In this document: positions 28,087 to 36,111 of the stretch, one piece after another
Numbering within the stretch: position 1 is the stretch's first letter
How the letters are laid out: each line of letters starts with the position of its first letter
Source: Shimia haliotis
Lineage (GTDB): Bacteria; Pseudomonadota; Alphaproteobacteria; Rhodobacterales; Rhodobacteraceae
Direction: 5' to 3'
DNA length: 64,000 nt
NCBI RefSeq assembly: GCF_900114415.1
Contig: NZ_FOSZ01000001.1
Coordinates: forward strand, 186,001 to 250,000
Position numbers and translations under genes: made by a program
The notes under the pieces: model-generated
What the model was told of the DNA's origin: nothing
Databases searched by the model: none
Seen by the model: the letters and a program-made list of their open reading frames with translations, nothing else

Positions 28087-29127
28087 CTAGATCAGCTTGA
28101 CGAGCTGCTTGCCCTTGTTGCGGCCCTTGAGGAGGCCGCGGAAGGCTTCGGGTGCGTTTTCCAGACCCTCGGCAATGTCCTCGACAAAGGCGATCTTGCC
28201 TTGCGCCATCATCGGGCCGACGTCGCGCAGGAAATCCGGGTATTTGTCAAAGTGGTTGGAGATGATGAACCCGTTCACCGATAGGAAGTTCACCAGAATC
28301 GAGCGCCACATACGCGGCCCTGTAAGCGCTTCTGCGGAGGCATCAGAGCCCGGCGCGCCTGCGTTGTACCAGGCAATCATGCCACAAAGCGGAATGCGGC
28401 CAAACGGGTTCATCATCGGCAGAACCGCATCCAGAACCTTGCCGCCGACATTTTCGAAATAAATGTCGACACCCTTTGGGCACTCGGCTTTGAGCCCGCG
28501 CCGCAGATCGCTTGCGGTTTCATAGGCATAGTGGTCGATGCAGGCGTCAAACCCGTAGGTTTCAACCGCCATCGCGCATTTTTCTGCGCCACCCGCAATG
28601 CCCACGACACGCAGACCAAGGTTTTTGGCAACCTGACCCACCATAGACCCGACGGGTCCAGTGGCGGCGGCGACGACCAGCGTTTCTCCGGCTTTGGGTT
28701 TGCCGTATTCCATCAGCCCGAACCAGCCAGTGAAGCCCGGCATGCCCAACACACCAAGAGCCGTGGTGATGGGGGCCAGTTTGGGATCGAGCTTGCGCAT
28801 TTCCACGCCTTTGCCGACGCCATGCGTGGCCCAGCCCAACATGCCGAACGCAAAGTCTCCGGGGGCAAAGCCCGGATGGTTGGAGGCCAGTACCTCGCCA
28901 ACTGTGCCGGCTTCCATGGTGCCACCGATAGGCACGGGCGCGGCATAAGATTTGGCGTCATCCATGCGACCGCGCATATAGGGGTCAAGAGACATATAGT
29001 GGTTGCGCACCAGTACTTCGCCTTCGCCAATCTCCGGCAGATCGACCGTTTCCAGTTTGAAGTTCTCGTCGCTTGGCTCGCCCACCGGACGACTTGCCAA
29101 CGTGATCCGCTGCATTTGTTCTGACAT
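28087..29127 (-). CDS. NADP-dependent MDR oxidoreductase (curcumin/alkenal reductase type)
   Basis: A 346-residue zinc-independent medium-chain dehydrogenase/reductase. The N-terminal catalytic domain has the LDPYMRGRM motif typical of the alkenal/leukotriene reductase branch. The Rossmann domain has AAATGPVGSMVGQVAKNLGLRVVGIAGG (AAxGxxG type), and DIYFENVGG follows. It likely reduces alpha,beta-unsaturated carbonyls with NADPH; substrate not determined. Its start is 182 bp from the divergent inositol monophosphatase gene. Confidence 0.88.
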   Translation of the reverse strand: MSEQMQRITLASRPVGEPSDENFKLETVDLPEIGEGEVLVRNHYMSLDPYMRGRMDDAKSYAAPVPIGGTMEAGTVGEVLASNHPGFAPGDFAFGMLGWATHGVGKGVEMRKLDPKLAPITTALGVLGMPGFTGWFGLMEYGKPKAGETLVVAAATGPVGSMVGQVAKNLGLRVVGIAGGAEKCAMAVETYGFDACIDHYAYETASDLRRGLKAECPKGVDIYFENVGGKVLDAVLPMMNPFGRIPLCGMIAWYNAGAPGSDASAEALTGPRMWRSILVNFLSVNGFIISNHFDKYPDFLRDVGPMMAQGKIAFVEDIAEGLENAPEAFRGLLKGRNKGKQLVKLI

Positions 29128-29309
29128 GGGTCTCTCCCTTTTTGCTGGTGAAAACTGTGCGGCCGGGGCGGGTTTTGCGCAAGCTTGGGCGCGAATTTGC
29201 GCGGTTTCGTGACGCCGCGTTCCAATTGGGTGTTGCCAGCCCCGTTATGGCCTTGGCAAAAGAGGTTTGGGGGCGTATACGCGCGCTCTGAGCCAAAAGG
29301 AGCCGTTCC

Positions 29310-30101
29310 ATGCCCACGAGCGCAAACCTCAACATCATGATGAAAGCCGCCCGCAAAGCCGGTCGGTCACTGGTCAAAGACTTTCGCGAGGTGGAAAACC
29401 TGCAAGTCTCGATGAAGGGGGCCGGCGATTTTGTCAGTCGCGCCGACATTGCGGCCGAGAACACGCTCAAGGAAGAACTGCTGGGTGCCCGTCCGACCTA
29501 TGGTTGGTTGGGCGAAGAAGGCGGTGAGATCGCGGGCAAAGACCCGACACGCCGTTGGATCGTGGACCCGCTCGATGGCACGACCAACTTTTTGCATGGC
29601 ATGCCGCATTGGGCGATTTCGATCGCTCTGGAGCATAAAGGCCAGATTGTTGCCGGTGTGGTGTTTGATGCCGCAAAAGACGAAATGTTTTACGCGGAAA
29701 AAGGCGAAGGCGCGTGGCTAAACGACAGCCTTCGTTTGCGCGTGTCAGGACGTCACCGGATGGTTGAGTCTGTGTTTGCGACCGGCCTGCCGTTTGGCAC
29801 ACGTCCCGGATTGCCTGAGACCCTGCAGGATTTGGCGCGGGTTCTGCCGGCGACCGCCGGTGTGCGTCGCTTTGGCTCTGCGGCTCTGGATTTGGCTTAT
29901 GTCGCGGCTGGACGCTACGAAGGATATTGGGAGCGTGGTCTGCATTCCTGGGATCTGGCGGCTGGCATGTTGATCGTCAAAGAGGCCGGTGGGCTCGTGG
30001 AGCCGATCAATCCGGGGGCGGACATCCTTGAGGATGGTGAAATCCTCTGCGCGAACGAGCCTGTGTTCAGCCAGTTCGCAAAAGTCATTCGCAACAAATA
30101 A
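29310..30101 (+). CDS. suhB: Inositol monophosphatase family protein
   Basis: A 263-residue Mg-dependent phosphatase. The family metal sites are visible: GEEGGE (about residue 70), WIVDPLDGTTNFLHGMPHWAIS (about 87-108) and WERGLHSWDLAAGMLIVKEAGG (about 212). These bind metal ions and hydrolyse sugar or inositol phosphates; SuhB homologues can also act in rRNA transcription antitermination, which cannot be judged here. SD AAAGGAG lies just before ATG 29310. Confidence 0.9.
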   Translation: MPTSANLNIMMKAARKAGRSLVKDFREVENLQVSMKGAGDFVSRADIAAENTLKEELLGARPTYGWLGEEGGEIAGKDPTRRWIVDPLDGTTNFLHGMPHWAISIALEHKGQIVAGVVFDAAKDEMFYAEKGEGAWLNDSLRLRVSGRHRMVESVFATGLPFGTRPGLPETLQDLARVLPATAGVRRFGSAALDLAYVAAGRYEGYWERGLHSWDLAAGMLIVKEAGGLVEPINPGADILEDGEILCANEPVFSQFAKVIRNK

Positions 30102-30172
30102 TCCTGTTGGGGGCTTAGCCCTCGCCCTGGCTATTTGCTGCGCCCCTAGGGTGGCTTTGGCCTGAACGAAGG

Positions 30173-30538
30173 TCAGTCCCCGTCGGAAGGATGATTGACG
30201 CCATCTACCCATCCAATATCGCCAAGGTCGCGAGGGTTAACGCCTTCGAGCGCGCCGAGGTTGACGCCGAATTCATTGGGGTTTGAGCGGCGTTTGTGGT
30301 GCGTGTAAATTCCGCAAGTATTGCAGAAATAGTGCTGCGCTGTGTTGGTGTTGAACTGATAAAGTGTCAGGTTTTCCGCACCTTTGACAATGGTCACGCC
30401 ATCAATCGGCGCGCTGACGGCAGCGGCGCCGCGGCGGCGGCAAAAGGAGCAGTCACAGCGTCGGGCGGTTGTCAGGCCCTCAGTCAATGTAACTTGCAGT
30501 TCCACGGCTCCGCAGTGGCAGGTCAACTTATGCGTCAT
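30173..30538 (-). CDS. GFA/CENP-V family zinc-binding protein
   Basis: A 121-residue protein of the glutathione-dependent formaldehyde-activating enzyme family. Zinc-binding cysteines are visible: CHCGAVE near residue 7, CDCSFCRRRG near 28-36, and YFCNTCGIYTHH near 72. These give two Cys-rich sites. The start overlaps the rhomboid protease stop by four bases (ATGA), so it is coupled to that gene. Actual formaldehyde-linked activity is doubtful for many members. Confidence 0.88.
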   Translation of the reverse strand: MTHKLTCHCGAVELQVTLTEGLTTARRCDCSFCRRRGAAAVSAPIDGVTIVKGAENLTLYQFNTNTAQHYFCNTCGIYTHHKRRSNPNEFGVNLGALEGVNPRDLGDIGWVDGVNHPSDGD

Positions 30539-31281
30539 TTGCGTCTCCTGACTGTTGGCACCGAGGTTCGGGCGTAGCTGTATTTGGTTTCTGGGTGCGG
30601 TGGGTGTCCGGCTGTTTGGCTCCAGTAGGCGCGGGCGCCTCTCTTGAGCCACAGCGGCAAACACAGGATCGCACCGATGATAAAGCCACCTGCATGGGCC
30701 CAATAGGCGACGCCACCCCCTGCCGCGTCGGATGCGATCCCGTTGAACAGTTGTAGCCCAAACCACAGGCCTAGCATCAACCAGGCGGGGACAGTGAAGA
30801 TCCTGAAAATGATGATCAGAATCAGCAGGATATCCACGCGCGCTTTGGGGAAGAGCAGAAGGTAGCCCCCCATAACACCGGCAATTGCACCGGACGCGCC
30901 GACCATTGGGATTTGGCTGGATGGATCTGCCATAATCTGGGCCAGAGCGGCGCCGATGCCGGAGGCGAGGTAGAAAATCAGAAACCCGACATGCCCCATT
31001 TCGTCTTCGAGGTTGTCGCCAAAGATCCACAAAAACAACATGTTACCCGCGAGATGCATCCAACCACCATGCAGAAACATCGAGGTGATCATGGTGTGCA
31101 AATCTATGCCATGTGTGACCTCATCGGGGATCATCGCCCATGTATTCCAGAAGGCATAAAGCTGTCGATCGTCGCCCATAATTGGTTGATAGGACAGGAA
31201 AATTACGATGTTGAGCGCCATGAGCGCATAGACGACATAGGGCGTGCGGCCGGACGGGTTGTGATCGCGGATCGGGAACAT
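30535..31281 (-). CDS. Rhomboid-family intramembrane serine protease
   Basis: A 248-residue membrane protein with about six helices. The catalytic Ser130 sits in GASGAIAG and the catalytic His196 in AHAGGF; HLAGN at 76-80 forms the oxyanion region. The protein cleaves transmembrane substrates in the lipid bilayer; the substrate is unknown. ATG 31281 (MFPIRDHNP) is the conserved start; a longer frame would reach putA. It starts 31 bp behind the putA stop and overlaps the GFA gene, so all three may share a message. Confidence 0.92.
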   Translation of the reverse strand: MFPIRDHNPSGRTPYVVYALMALNIVIFLSYQPIMGDDRQLYAFWNTWAMIPDEVTHGIDLHTMITSMFLHGGWMHLAGNMLFLWIFGDNLEDEMGHVGFLIFYLASGIGAALAQIMADPSSQIPMVGASGAIAGVMGGYLLLFPKARVDILLILIIIFRIFTVPAWLMLGLWFGLQLFNGIASDAAGGGVAYWAHAGGFIIGAILCLPLWLKRGARAYWSQTAGHPPHPETKYSYARTSVPTVRRRK

Positions 31282-31312
31282 GTGGCCACCGTGGTATGGT
31301 CTTGGCGGGAGG

Positions 31313-34300
31313 TCAACCCGTCCCGCCAAGAAGCGCAGCGTTGCCGCCGGCGGCCGTGGTGTCCACGCATATGTGACGCTCTGCCATGACGCGGGTCACG
31401 TCGGGGCGCGCGGTGATCAGCGGCACCAATGGGCCCTCGCGATTTGCCAACGCCAGGTCGTAGGCGCGTGCGGCATCGGCATCTCCCCAGAAAATTGCTC
31501 CGGAAAACCCTTCAATAGTTTCAAGCGCTTGTGGGTCAACGGAGCCGGTGGCGGGTAGGGCGGTGCCGCCGAGCGCCTCAACAGCCGCGACTTGCTCGCG
31601 CACGGCATCCGGCCCCGGTCCCAGACAGAGCAACGGCGGTTTGGGTGAACTTGTCAGCGCATTGGATTCCCCTGTTGGGCCGGGCAGGACGGTTGTCTCC
31701 TCTAGACCCGCGTTTTTGACCGACCGGAGGCGGGTTTGCAGATCGGTAACAGACATGGTTTCTGACCAGTCGGCATCACGTCGGTATTGCGTCGGTATTT
31801 CTTCGGTGCAAAAGCGTCGCAAATAGTTGGGGCCGCCAGCTTTGGGCCCCGTGCCGGAGAGACCCTCACCGCCGAAGGGCTGGCTGCCGACGATGGCGCC
31901 GATCTGGTTGCGGTTGATATAGATGTTGCCGGCGTGGATGCGCTCGGACACGTGCTGAACGCGGTCGTCAATTCGCGTCTGAAGCCCGAATGTCAGGCCG
32001 TAGCCTGTCGCATTGATGGCGTCGATTACGGCGTCCAGTTCGTCGGACTTGAAGGTCGCCACATGCAGGACCGGACCGAAGATTTCCCGCTCAAGATCGC
32101 CGATGCCCGCGACTTTGATCAAGGTGGGCGCGACAAAGGTGCCCTCTTGCGGAATGGGCAGTTGGAAGAGCAGGCGGCCGTCGGATTTGGCCTTTGCGAT
32201 GTGGTCGGCGATGGTGGCCTGAGCGGCGGTGTCGATAACGGGACCACTGTCGGTGGCAAATGCCCACGGATCCCCAAGGCACAGCTCTTTCATCGCGCCC
32301 TGCAACATTTCCAGTAGCCCTTCGGCAATGTCTTCCTGCACATAAAGGCAACGCAGGGCAGAGCAGCGCTGACCGGCGGACTGGAAGGCGCTTTCGATGA
32401 TGGCGGTGACGGCCTGTTCGGGAAGGGCGGTGCTGTCCACGATCATGGCGTTCAGCCCGCCGGTTTCGGCAATCAGCGGCGCGCCAGGCGCGAGATTGGC
32501 CGCCATGGCGCGACGAATGCGTTGTGCGGTGGCGGTGGAGCCGGTGAAGGCCACACCGTTGACGCGGGGATCCGAGGTCAGCGCGGCACCAACGGTGGTA
32601 CCGTCGCCGGGCAGGAGTTGCAAAGCCGTGCGCGGTACGCCGGCCTCATGCAAAAGCGTCACAGCCTCAAAGGCGATCAGTGGTGTCTGATCGGCCGGTT
32701 TGGCCAATACCGCGTTTCCGGCAGCCAGAGCGGCGGCGATTTGGCCGGTGAAGATCGCCAGAGGGAAGTTCCATGGCGAGATGCACGTAAAGGTGCCGAC
32801 GGGCGCGGCCTCGGGGATGCGGGCGGCGTAGTAGCGCAGGAAGTCCACCGCTTCGCGCAGTTCCGCCACCGTATCCATTGGCGTTTTGCCCGCCTCGCGG
32901 GCCAGCAGGGCAAACAGCTTTCCGAAATTGGCCTCATAGAGATCAGCGGCCTGATTGAGGGCTTGAGAGCGCAGCGAAGGTTGAGCGTCCCACGGGGCGG
33001 CGTTGGAAAGCGCCGTTTCTACGTCTGCCGCGCTGGCCTCGGCCACGCTACCTGCACTGTCGATGGTTGAATATGGGTTGGTAACAAATTGGAACGGCTT
33101 GGGTTTTGCCTCTTTCGCAAGAAGCGGCGCCGCCTGAATTTGTGTCGTCCGAAAGGGCGCGCGGGCGGCGTCGATCGCGTCCAGTGTTGGCACGTCAGTC
33201 AGGTCAAACCCTTTGGAATTCGGTCGCTCCGGCAAAAACAACTCTGGTCCGCGAGCGAGTGCTGGCGGGGCGTCGGACACGGCCTGAAACGGATCGCGTG
33301 CCACAACTTCGGCCGGAACGTCTTCGTCGACAATCTGGTTCACAAAGGAACTGTTGGCGCCGTTTTCGAGCAGGCGGCGCACAAGATAGGCCAAGAGATC
33401 GCGGTGGGCGCCAACAGGGGCATAGATGCGGCAGCGCGTGCTGTTTTGGGTCAGCACAATGTCATGCAAAGCCTCGCCCATGCCGTGCAGGCGTTGGAAT
33501 TCAAAGGAGGATTTGTCTTCGGCCATATGCAGGATGGCGGCGACGGTGTGGGCATTGTGGGTGGCAAATTGCGGATAGATCCGATCGGTCATTGCCAGCA
33601 ATTTGCGGGCGTTGGCGATGTAGGAGACATCGGTCGCCGCCTTGGAGGTAAACACAGGAAAGCTCTTCAGACCTTCGACCTGTGCGCGTTTGATCTCGCT
33701 GTCCCAATAGGCACCCTTGACCAGTCGGACCATGATTTTGCGGTCCAGCTTTGTGGCAAGTTCATAGAGATAGTCCAGCGTTGCACCTGCACGTTTGCCG
33801 TAGGCCTGGACCACCACGCCAAAGCCATCCCATCCGGAGAGGGCCGGTTCGGCAAGGACGGTTTCGATCACATCCATCGACAGCGACAGGCGGTCGGCCT
33901 CTTCGGCGTCGATGTTGAGCCCCATGCCGGCGGATTTTGCCAGCAGGGCGAGGGAACGCAGACGGGGTACCAGTTCGGTCATGACGCGGTCCCGTTGCGC
34001 GATTTCATAACGTGGATGCAAGGCAGAGAGTTTGACCGAAATGCCGGGGTTGTCGCGGATGTCATCACGGGTGCAGGCAGTGGCAATGGCGGAAATCGCG
34101 CGCGAATAGGCCAGATGATACTGCATCGCATCGGCGTCGGTCTTGGCCGCTTCGCCAAGCATGTCGTAGGAATAGCTATATCTCTTTTTTTCCATCCCCT
34201 CAGCCCGTTGCATGGCGGAGTTGATGTTTTCACCAAGAACAAACTGACGGCCCATCTCTTTCATCGCACGGGCAACGGCGGTGCGGATCACAGGTTCTCC

Positions 34301-34741
34301 CAACCGTTTGACCGCGCCGCGCAGCGTGCCGATCAATCCACCGTCGCCTTCATCCATAACGCGACCCGTCAACATCAGGGCCCAAGTGGAGGCATTGACC
34401 AGTGAAGAGGTGGACTGCCCCAGATGTCGGCCCCAATTGGACGGCGCGATTTTGTCTTCGATCAGCGCATCAATGGTGTCCGCATCCGGCACCCGCAAGA
34501 GCGCCTCGGCGAGGCACATGAGCGCCACGCCTTCGTCGGTGGAGAGACCGTATTCGGCAAGAAAGACCTCCATCAGTCCGGGATTTGTCGTGTTGCGAAT
34601 GTCGCCGACAAGGGTTGCCCCTTTGGCGCAGATGGCTTGGCGGTCCGTGTCTGACAGAGCCGCCCGTTGGATCAGCGCGTCGATAAGCGTGCTTTCGTCG
34701 GCATAGGTTGTGGTGTCGATCAGCTGGCGGTGTTGAGACAT
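31313..34741 (-). CDS. putA: Bifunctional proline dehydrogenase / L-glutamate gamma-semialdehyde dehydrogenase
   Basis: A 1142-residue PutA that oxidises proline to glutamate in two steps. There is no N-terminal ribbon-helix-helix, so it should not self-regulate. PRODH motifs (IDAEEADRLSLSMD, VVQAYGKRAG, RLVKGAYWDSEIK) lie in about residues 150-460, and the ALDH part has SPWNFPLAIFTGQ, FTGST and catalytic QSAGQRCSALR in about 520-960. The C terminus has the VDTTAAGGNAALL end of type-A PutA. Start ATG 34741 (MSQHRQL). It is divergent from an Lrp-family regulator. An 11-nt-period repeat lies in frame at 31769-31808, in the linker after PNYLRRFCTE. Confidence 0.96.
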   Translation of the reverse strand: MSQHRQLIDTTTYADESTLIDALIQRAALSDTDRQAICAKGATLVGDIRNTTNPGLMEVFLAEYGLSTDEGVALMCLAEALLRVPDADTIDALIEDKIAPSNWGRHLGQSTSSLVNASTWALMLTGRVMDEGDGGLIGTLRGAVKRLGEPVIRTAVARAMKEMGRQFVLGENINSAMQRAEGMEKKRYSYSYDMLGEAAKTDADAMQYHLAYSRAISAIATACTRDDIRDNPGISVKLSALHPRYEIAQRDRVMTELVPRLRSLALLAKSAGMGLNIDAEEADRLSLSMDVIETVLAEPALSGWDGFGVVVQAYGKRAGATLDYLYELATKLDRKIMVRLVKGAYWDSEIKRAQVEGLKSFPVFTSKAATDVSYIANARKLLAMTDRIYPQFATHNAHTVAAILHMAEDKSSFEFQRLHGMGEALHDIVLTQNSTRCRIYAPVGAHRDLLAYLVRRLLENGANSSFVNQIVDEDVPAEVVARDPFQAVSDAPPALARGPELFLPERPNSKGFDLTDVPTLDAIDAARAPFRTTQIQAAPLLAKEAKPKPFQFVTNPYSTIDSAGSVAEASAADVETALSNAAPWDAQPSLRSQALNQAADLYEANFGKLFALLAREAGKTPMDTVAELREAVDFLRYYAARIPEAAPVGTFTCISPWNFPLAIFTGQIAAALAAGNAVLAKPADQTPLIAFEAVTLLHEAGVPRTALQLLPGDGTTVGAALTSDPRVNGVAFTGSTATAQRIRRAMAANLAPGAPLIAETGGLNAMIVDSTALPEQAVTAIIESAFQSAGQRCSALRCLYVQEDIAEGLLEMLQGAMKELCLGDPWAFATDSGPVIDTAAQATIADHIAKAKSDGRLLFQLPIPQEGTFVAPTLIKVAGIGDLEREIFGPVLHVATFKSDELDAVIDAINATGYGLTFGLQTRIDDRVQHVSERIHAGNIYINRNQIGAIVGSQPFGGEGLSGTGPKAGGPNYLRRFCTEEIPTQYRRDADWSETMSVTDLQTRLRSVKNAGLEETTVLPGPTGESNALTSSPKPPLLCLGPGPDAVREQVAAVEALGGTALPATGSVDPQALETIEGFSGAIFWGDADAARAYDLALANREGPLVPLITARPDVTRVMAERHICVDTTAAGGNAALLGGTG
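31769..31808 (-). repeat. Four-unit 11-nt tandem repeat, copy A (inside putA)
   Basis: On the minus strand the pattern CCGACGnAATA recurs every 11 bases, about four units. The 40-bp block matches 36 of 40 bases of copy B at 40475-40514. The 11-nt period is not a codon multiple, so protein constraint does not explain it. It encodes the PutA segment EIPTQYRRDADW. Confidence 0.75.
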
Positions 34742-34845
34742 TTTGCGCTCCTTCGTTTCGGGGAGTATACAAGGGTATCTGGGGGCGAAATCACTGAAAG
34801 GCTGTGATATCGTAGTGAAAATGGTCAGCAAGGTTGGAAAATTGA

Positions 34846-35319
34846 ATGCAAAATGATCAGATGGCGATGGATCGGTATGACCGTGCGATTCTGGATGTTC
34901 TCGCGCGGGACGGGCGGATTTCGATCACAGATTTGGCGCAGGAAATCGGCCTTTCCAAAAGTCCGACGCAGGCGCGGCTGCGGCGGATGGAAAAAGACGG
35001 CGTCATCAAGGGCTATCGTGCAATGCTGGATCCAATCCGGTTGGGGCTGGATCATGTGGCCTTTGTGGAGGTGAAATTGTCAGAAACGCGGGAGAAGGCG
35101 TTACAGGCCTTCAACGCCGCAGTGCGCGAGGTGCCGGAAATTGAACAGGCCCATATGATCGCCAGCCATTTTGACTATCTTCTGAAGGTGCGCACTGCGT
35201 CGATGTCGGCCTATCGCATTGTTCTGGGAGAGAAAATTTCGACGTTGCCCTATGTCGCGAGCACCTCGACCTATGTGGCAATGCAGGCGGTGAAGGAAGC
35301 CGGCCTCGCAGAGATGTGA
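34846..35319 (+). CDS. putR: Lrp/AsnC-family regulator of proline use
   Basis: A 157-residue Lrp-family transcription factor: an N-terminal helix-turn-helix (ILDVLARDGRISITDLAQEIGLSKSPTQARLRRME, about 15-50) and a C-terminal RAM ligand-binding domain (YLLKVRTASMSAY). Divergent from putA with a 104-bp shared promoter region, an arrangement typical of PutR, the proline-responsive activator of putA in alphaproteobacteria. SD purines (AAGGTTGG) precede ATG 34846. Confidence 0.9.
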   Translation: MQNDQMAMDRYDRAILDVLARDGRISITDLAQEIGLSKSPTQARLRRMEKDGVIKGYRAMLDPIRLGLDHVAFVEVKLSETREKALQAFNAAVREVPEIEQAHMIASHFDYLLKVRTASMSAYRIVLGEKISTLPYVASTSTYVAMQAVKEAGLAEM

Positions 35320-35355
35320 CTTTGGCGGGCCTGAGGTTCGTGGCAGCCTAGGGGC

Positions 35356-35910
35356 ATGAAACACCTAGTATTGCTTGCTCTACTCGCATCGCCAGCCGGA
35401 GCGGAGACCTGTCCGGCGGCCCCTGATCACACCACTCCCGTGGCGGAGCTGTTGCTGCAGGTGCAACGTGCGACCGATGAAACAACTGCCAAGGTCATTT
35501 CCAACAGGTTGTGGGAATACTATGCGGATGCGCCGGACGCCGCCGCGCAGGAAATCTTGGACCGTGGTATGCGCAAACGCGCGGCGTGGGATTTGCTGGG
35601 CGCGCGCGACGATTTTGACGCGCTGGTTGCGTACTGCCCGAACTATGCCGAAGGGTACAACCAGCGGGCGTTTGTGAATTTCCTTCGCAGCGATTTCGCG
35701 GCTGCCCTGCCTGATCTGGAGCAGGCGATTTCCCTGTCACCGCAACATGTTGCCGCCAAATCGGGGCGGGCGCTGGTGCTGATAGGGCTGGGCCGTCACG
35801 ATGACGGGCAGGAGGCGCTGGCCGAGGCGCTGGAGCTCAATCCCTGGCTGCCCGAGCGGGCGTTGCTCCAGGGTGCCGATGCGGGCGGCGACAAGGGCGA
35901 GGATCTCTGA
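35356..35910 (+). CDS. Secreted tetratricopeptide-repeat protein
   Basis: A 184-residue protein with a signal peptide (about residues 1-16, KHLVLLALLASPAGAETC). Residues 85-165 read as about two TPR-like helix pairs: YCPNYAEGYNQRAFVNFLRSDFAAALPDLEQAISLSP-like segments and VAAKSGRALVLIGLGRHDDGQEALAEALELNP-like segments. TPR domains mediate protein binding; no specific partner is evident. The cysteine after the signal could allow lipidation but no good lipobox is seen. It lies between putR and tRNA-Leu. Confidence 0.8.
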   Translation: MKHLVLLALLASPAGAETCPAAPDHTTPVAELLLQVQRATDETTAKVISNRLWEYYADAPDAAAQEILDRGMRKRAAWDLLGARDDFDALVAYCPNYAEGYNQRAFVNFLRSDFAAALPDLEQAISLSPQHVAAKSGRALVLIGLGRHDDGQEALAEALELNPWLPERALLQGADAGGDKGEDL

Positions 35911-35976
35911 TTTCCTGACTTTACACGCGGGCGCGAGGCGCTATGGTCGCGCGGCTGGCAGGCGATGCCTGCTGCG

Positions 35977-36064
35977 GCCCGCGTGGTGGAATGGTAGACA
36001 CAGGAGACTTAAAATCTCTAGGCCGATTATGGCCGTGCCGGTTCGAGTCCGGCCGCGGGTACCA
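35977..36064 (+). tRNA. tRNA-Leu (anticodon TAA)
   Basis: A class II tRNA with the CCA end encoded (36062-36064). The 7-bp acceptor stem pairs GCCCGCG (35977-35983) with CGCGGGT (36054-36060). The anticodon loop CTTAAAA gives anticodon TAA at 36010-36012, with stem GGAGA/TCTCT. A long variable arm (about 36020-36037) and the T-loop GGTTCGAGTCC confirm leucine type. It reads UUA codons, rare in a high-GC genome. Confidence 0.97.
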
Positions 36065-36111
36065 CCTTGGAAAGTTGGGCGTTTGGCCACATGTTCGGGC
36101 GGGCTTTGGCG

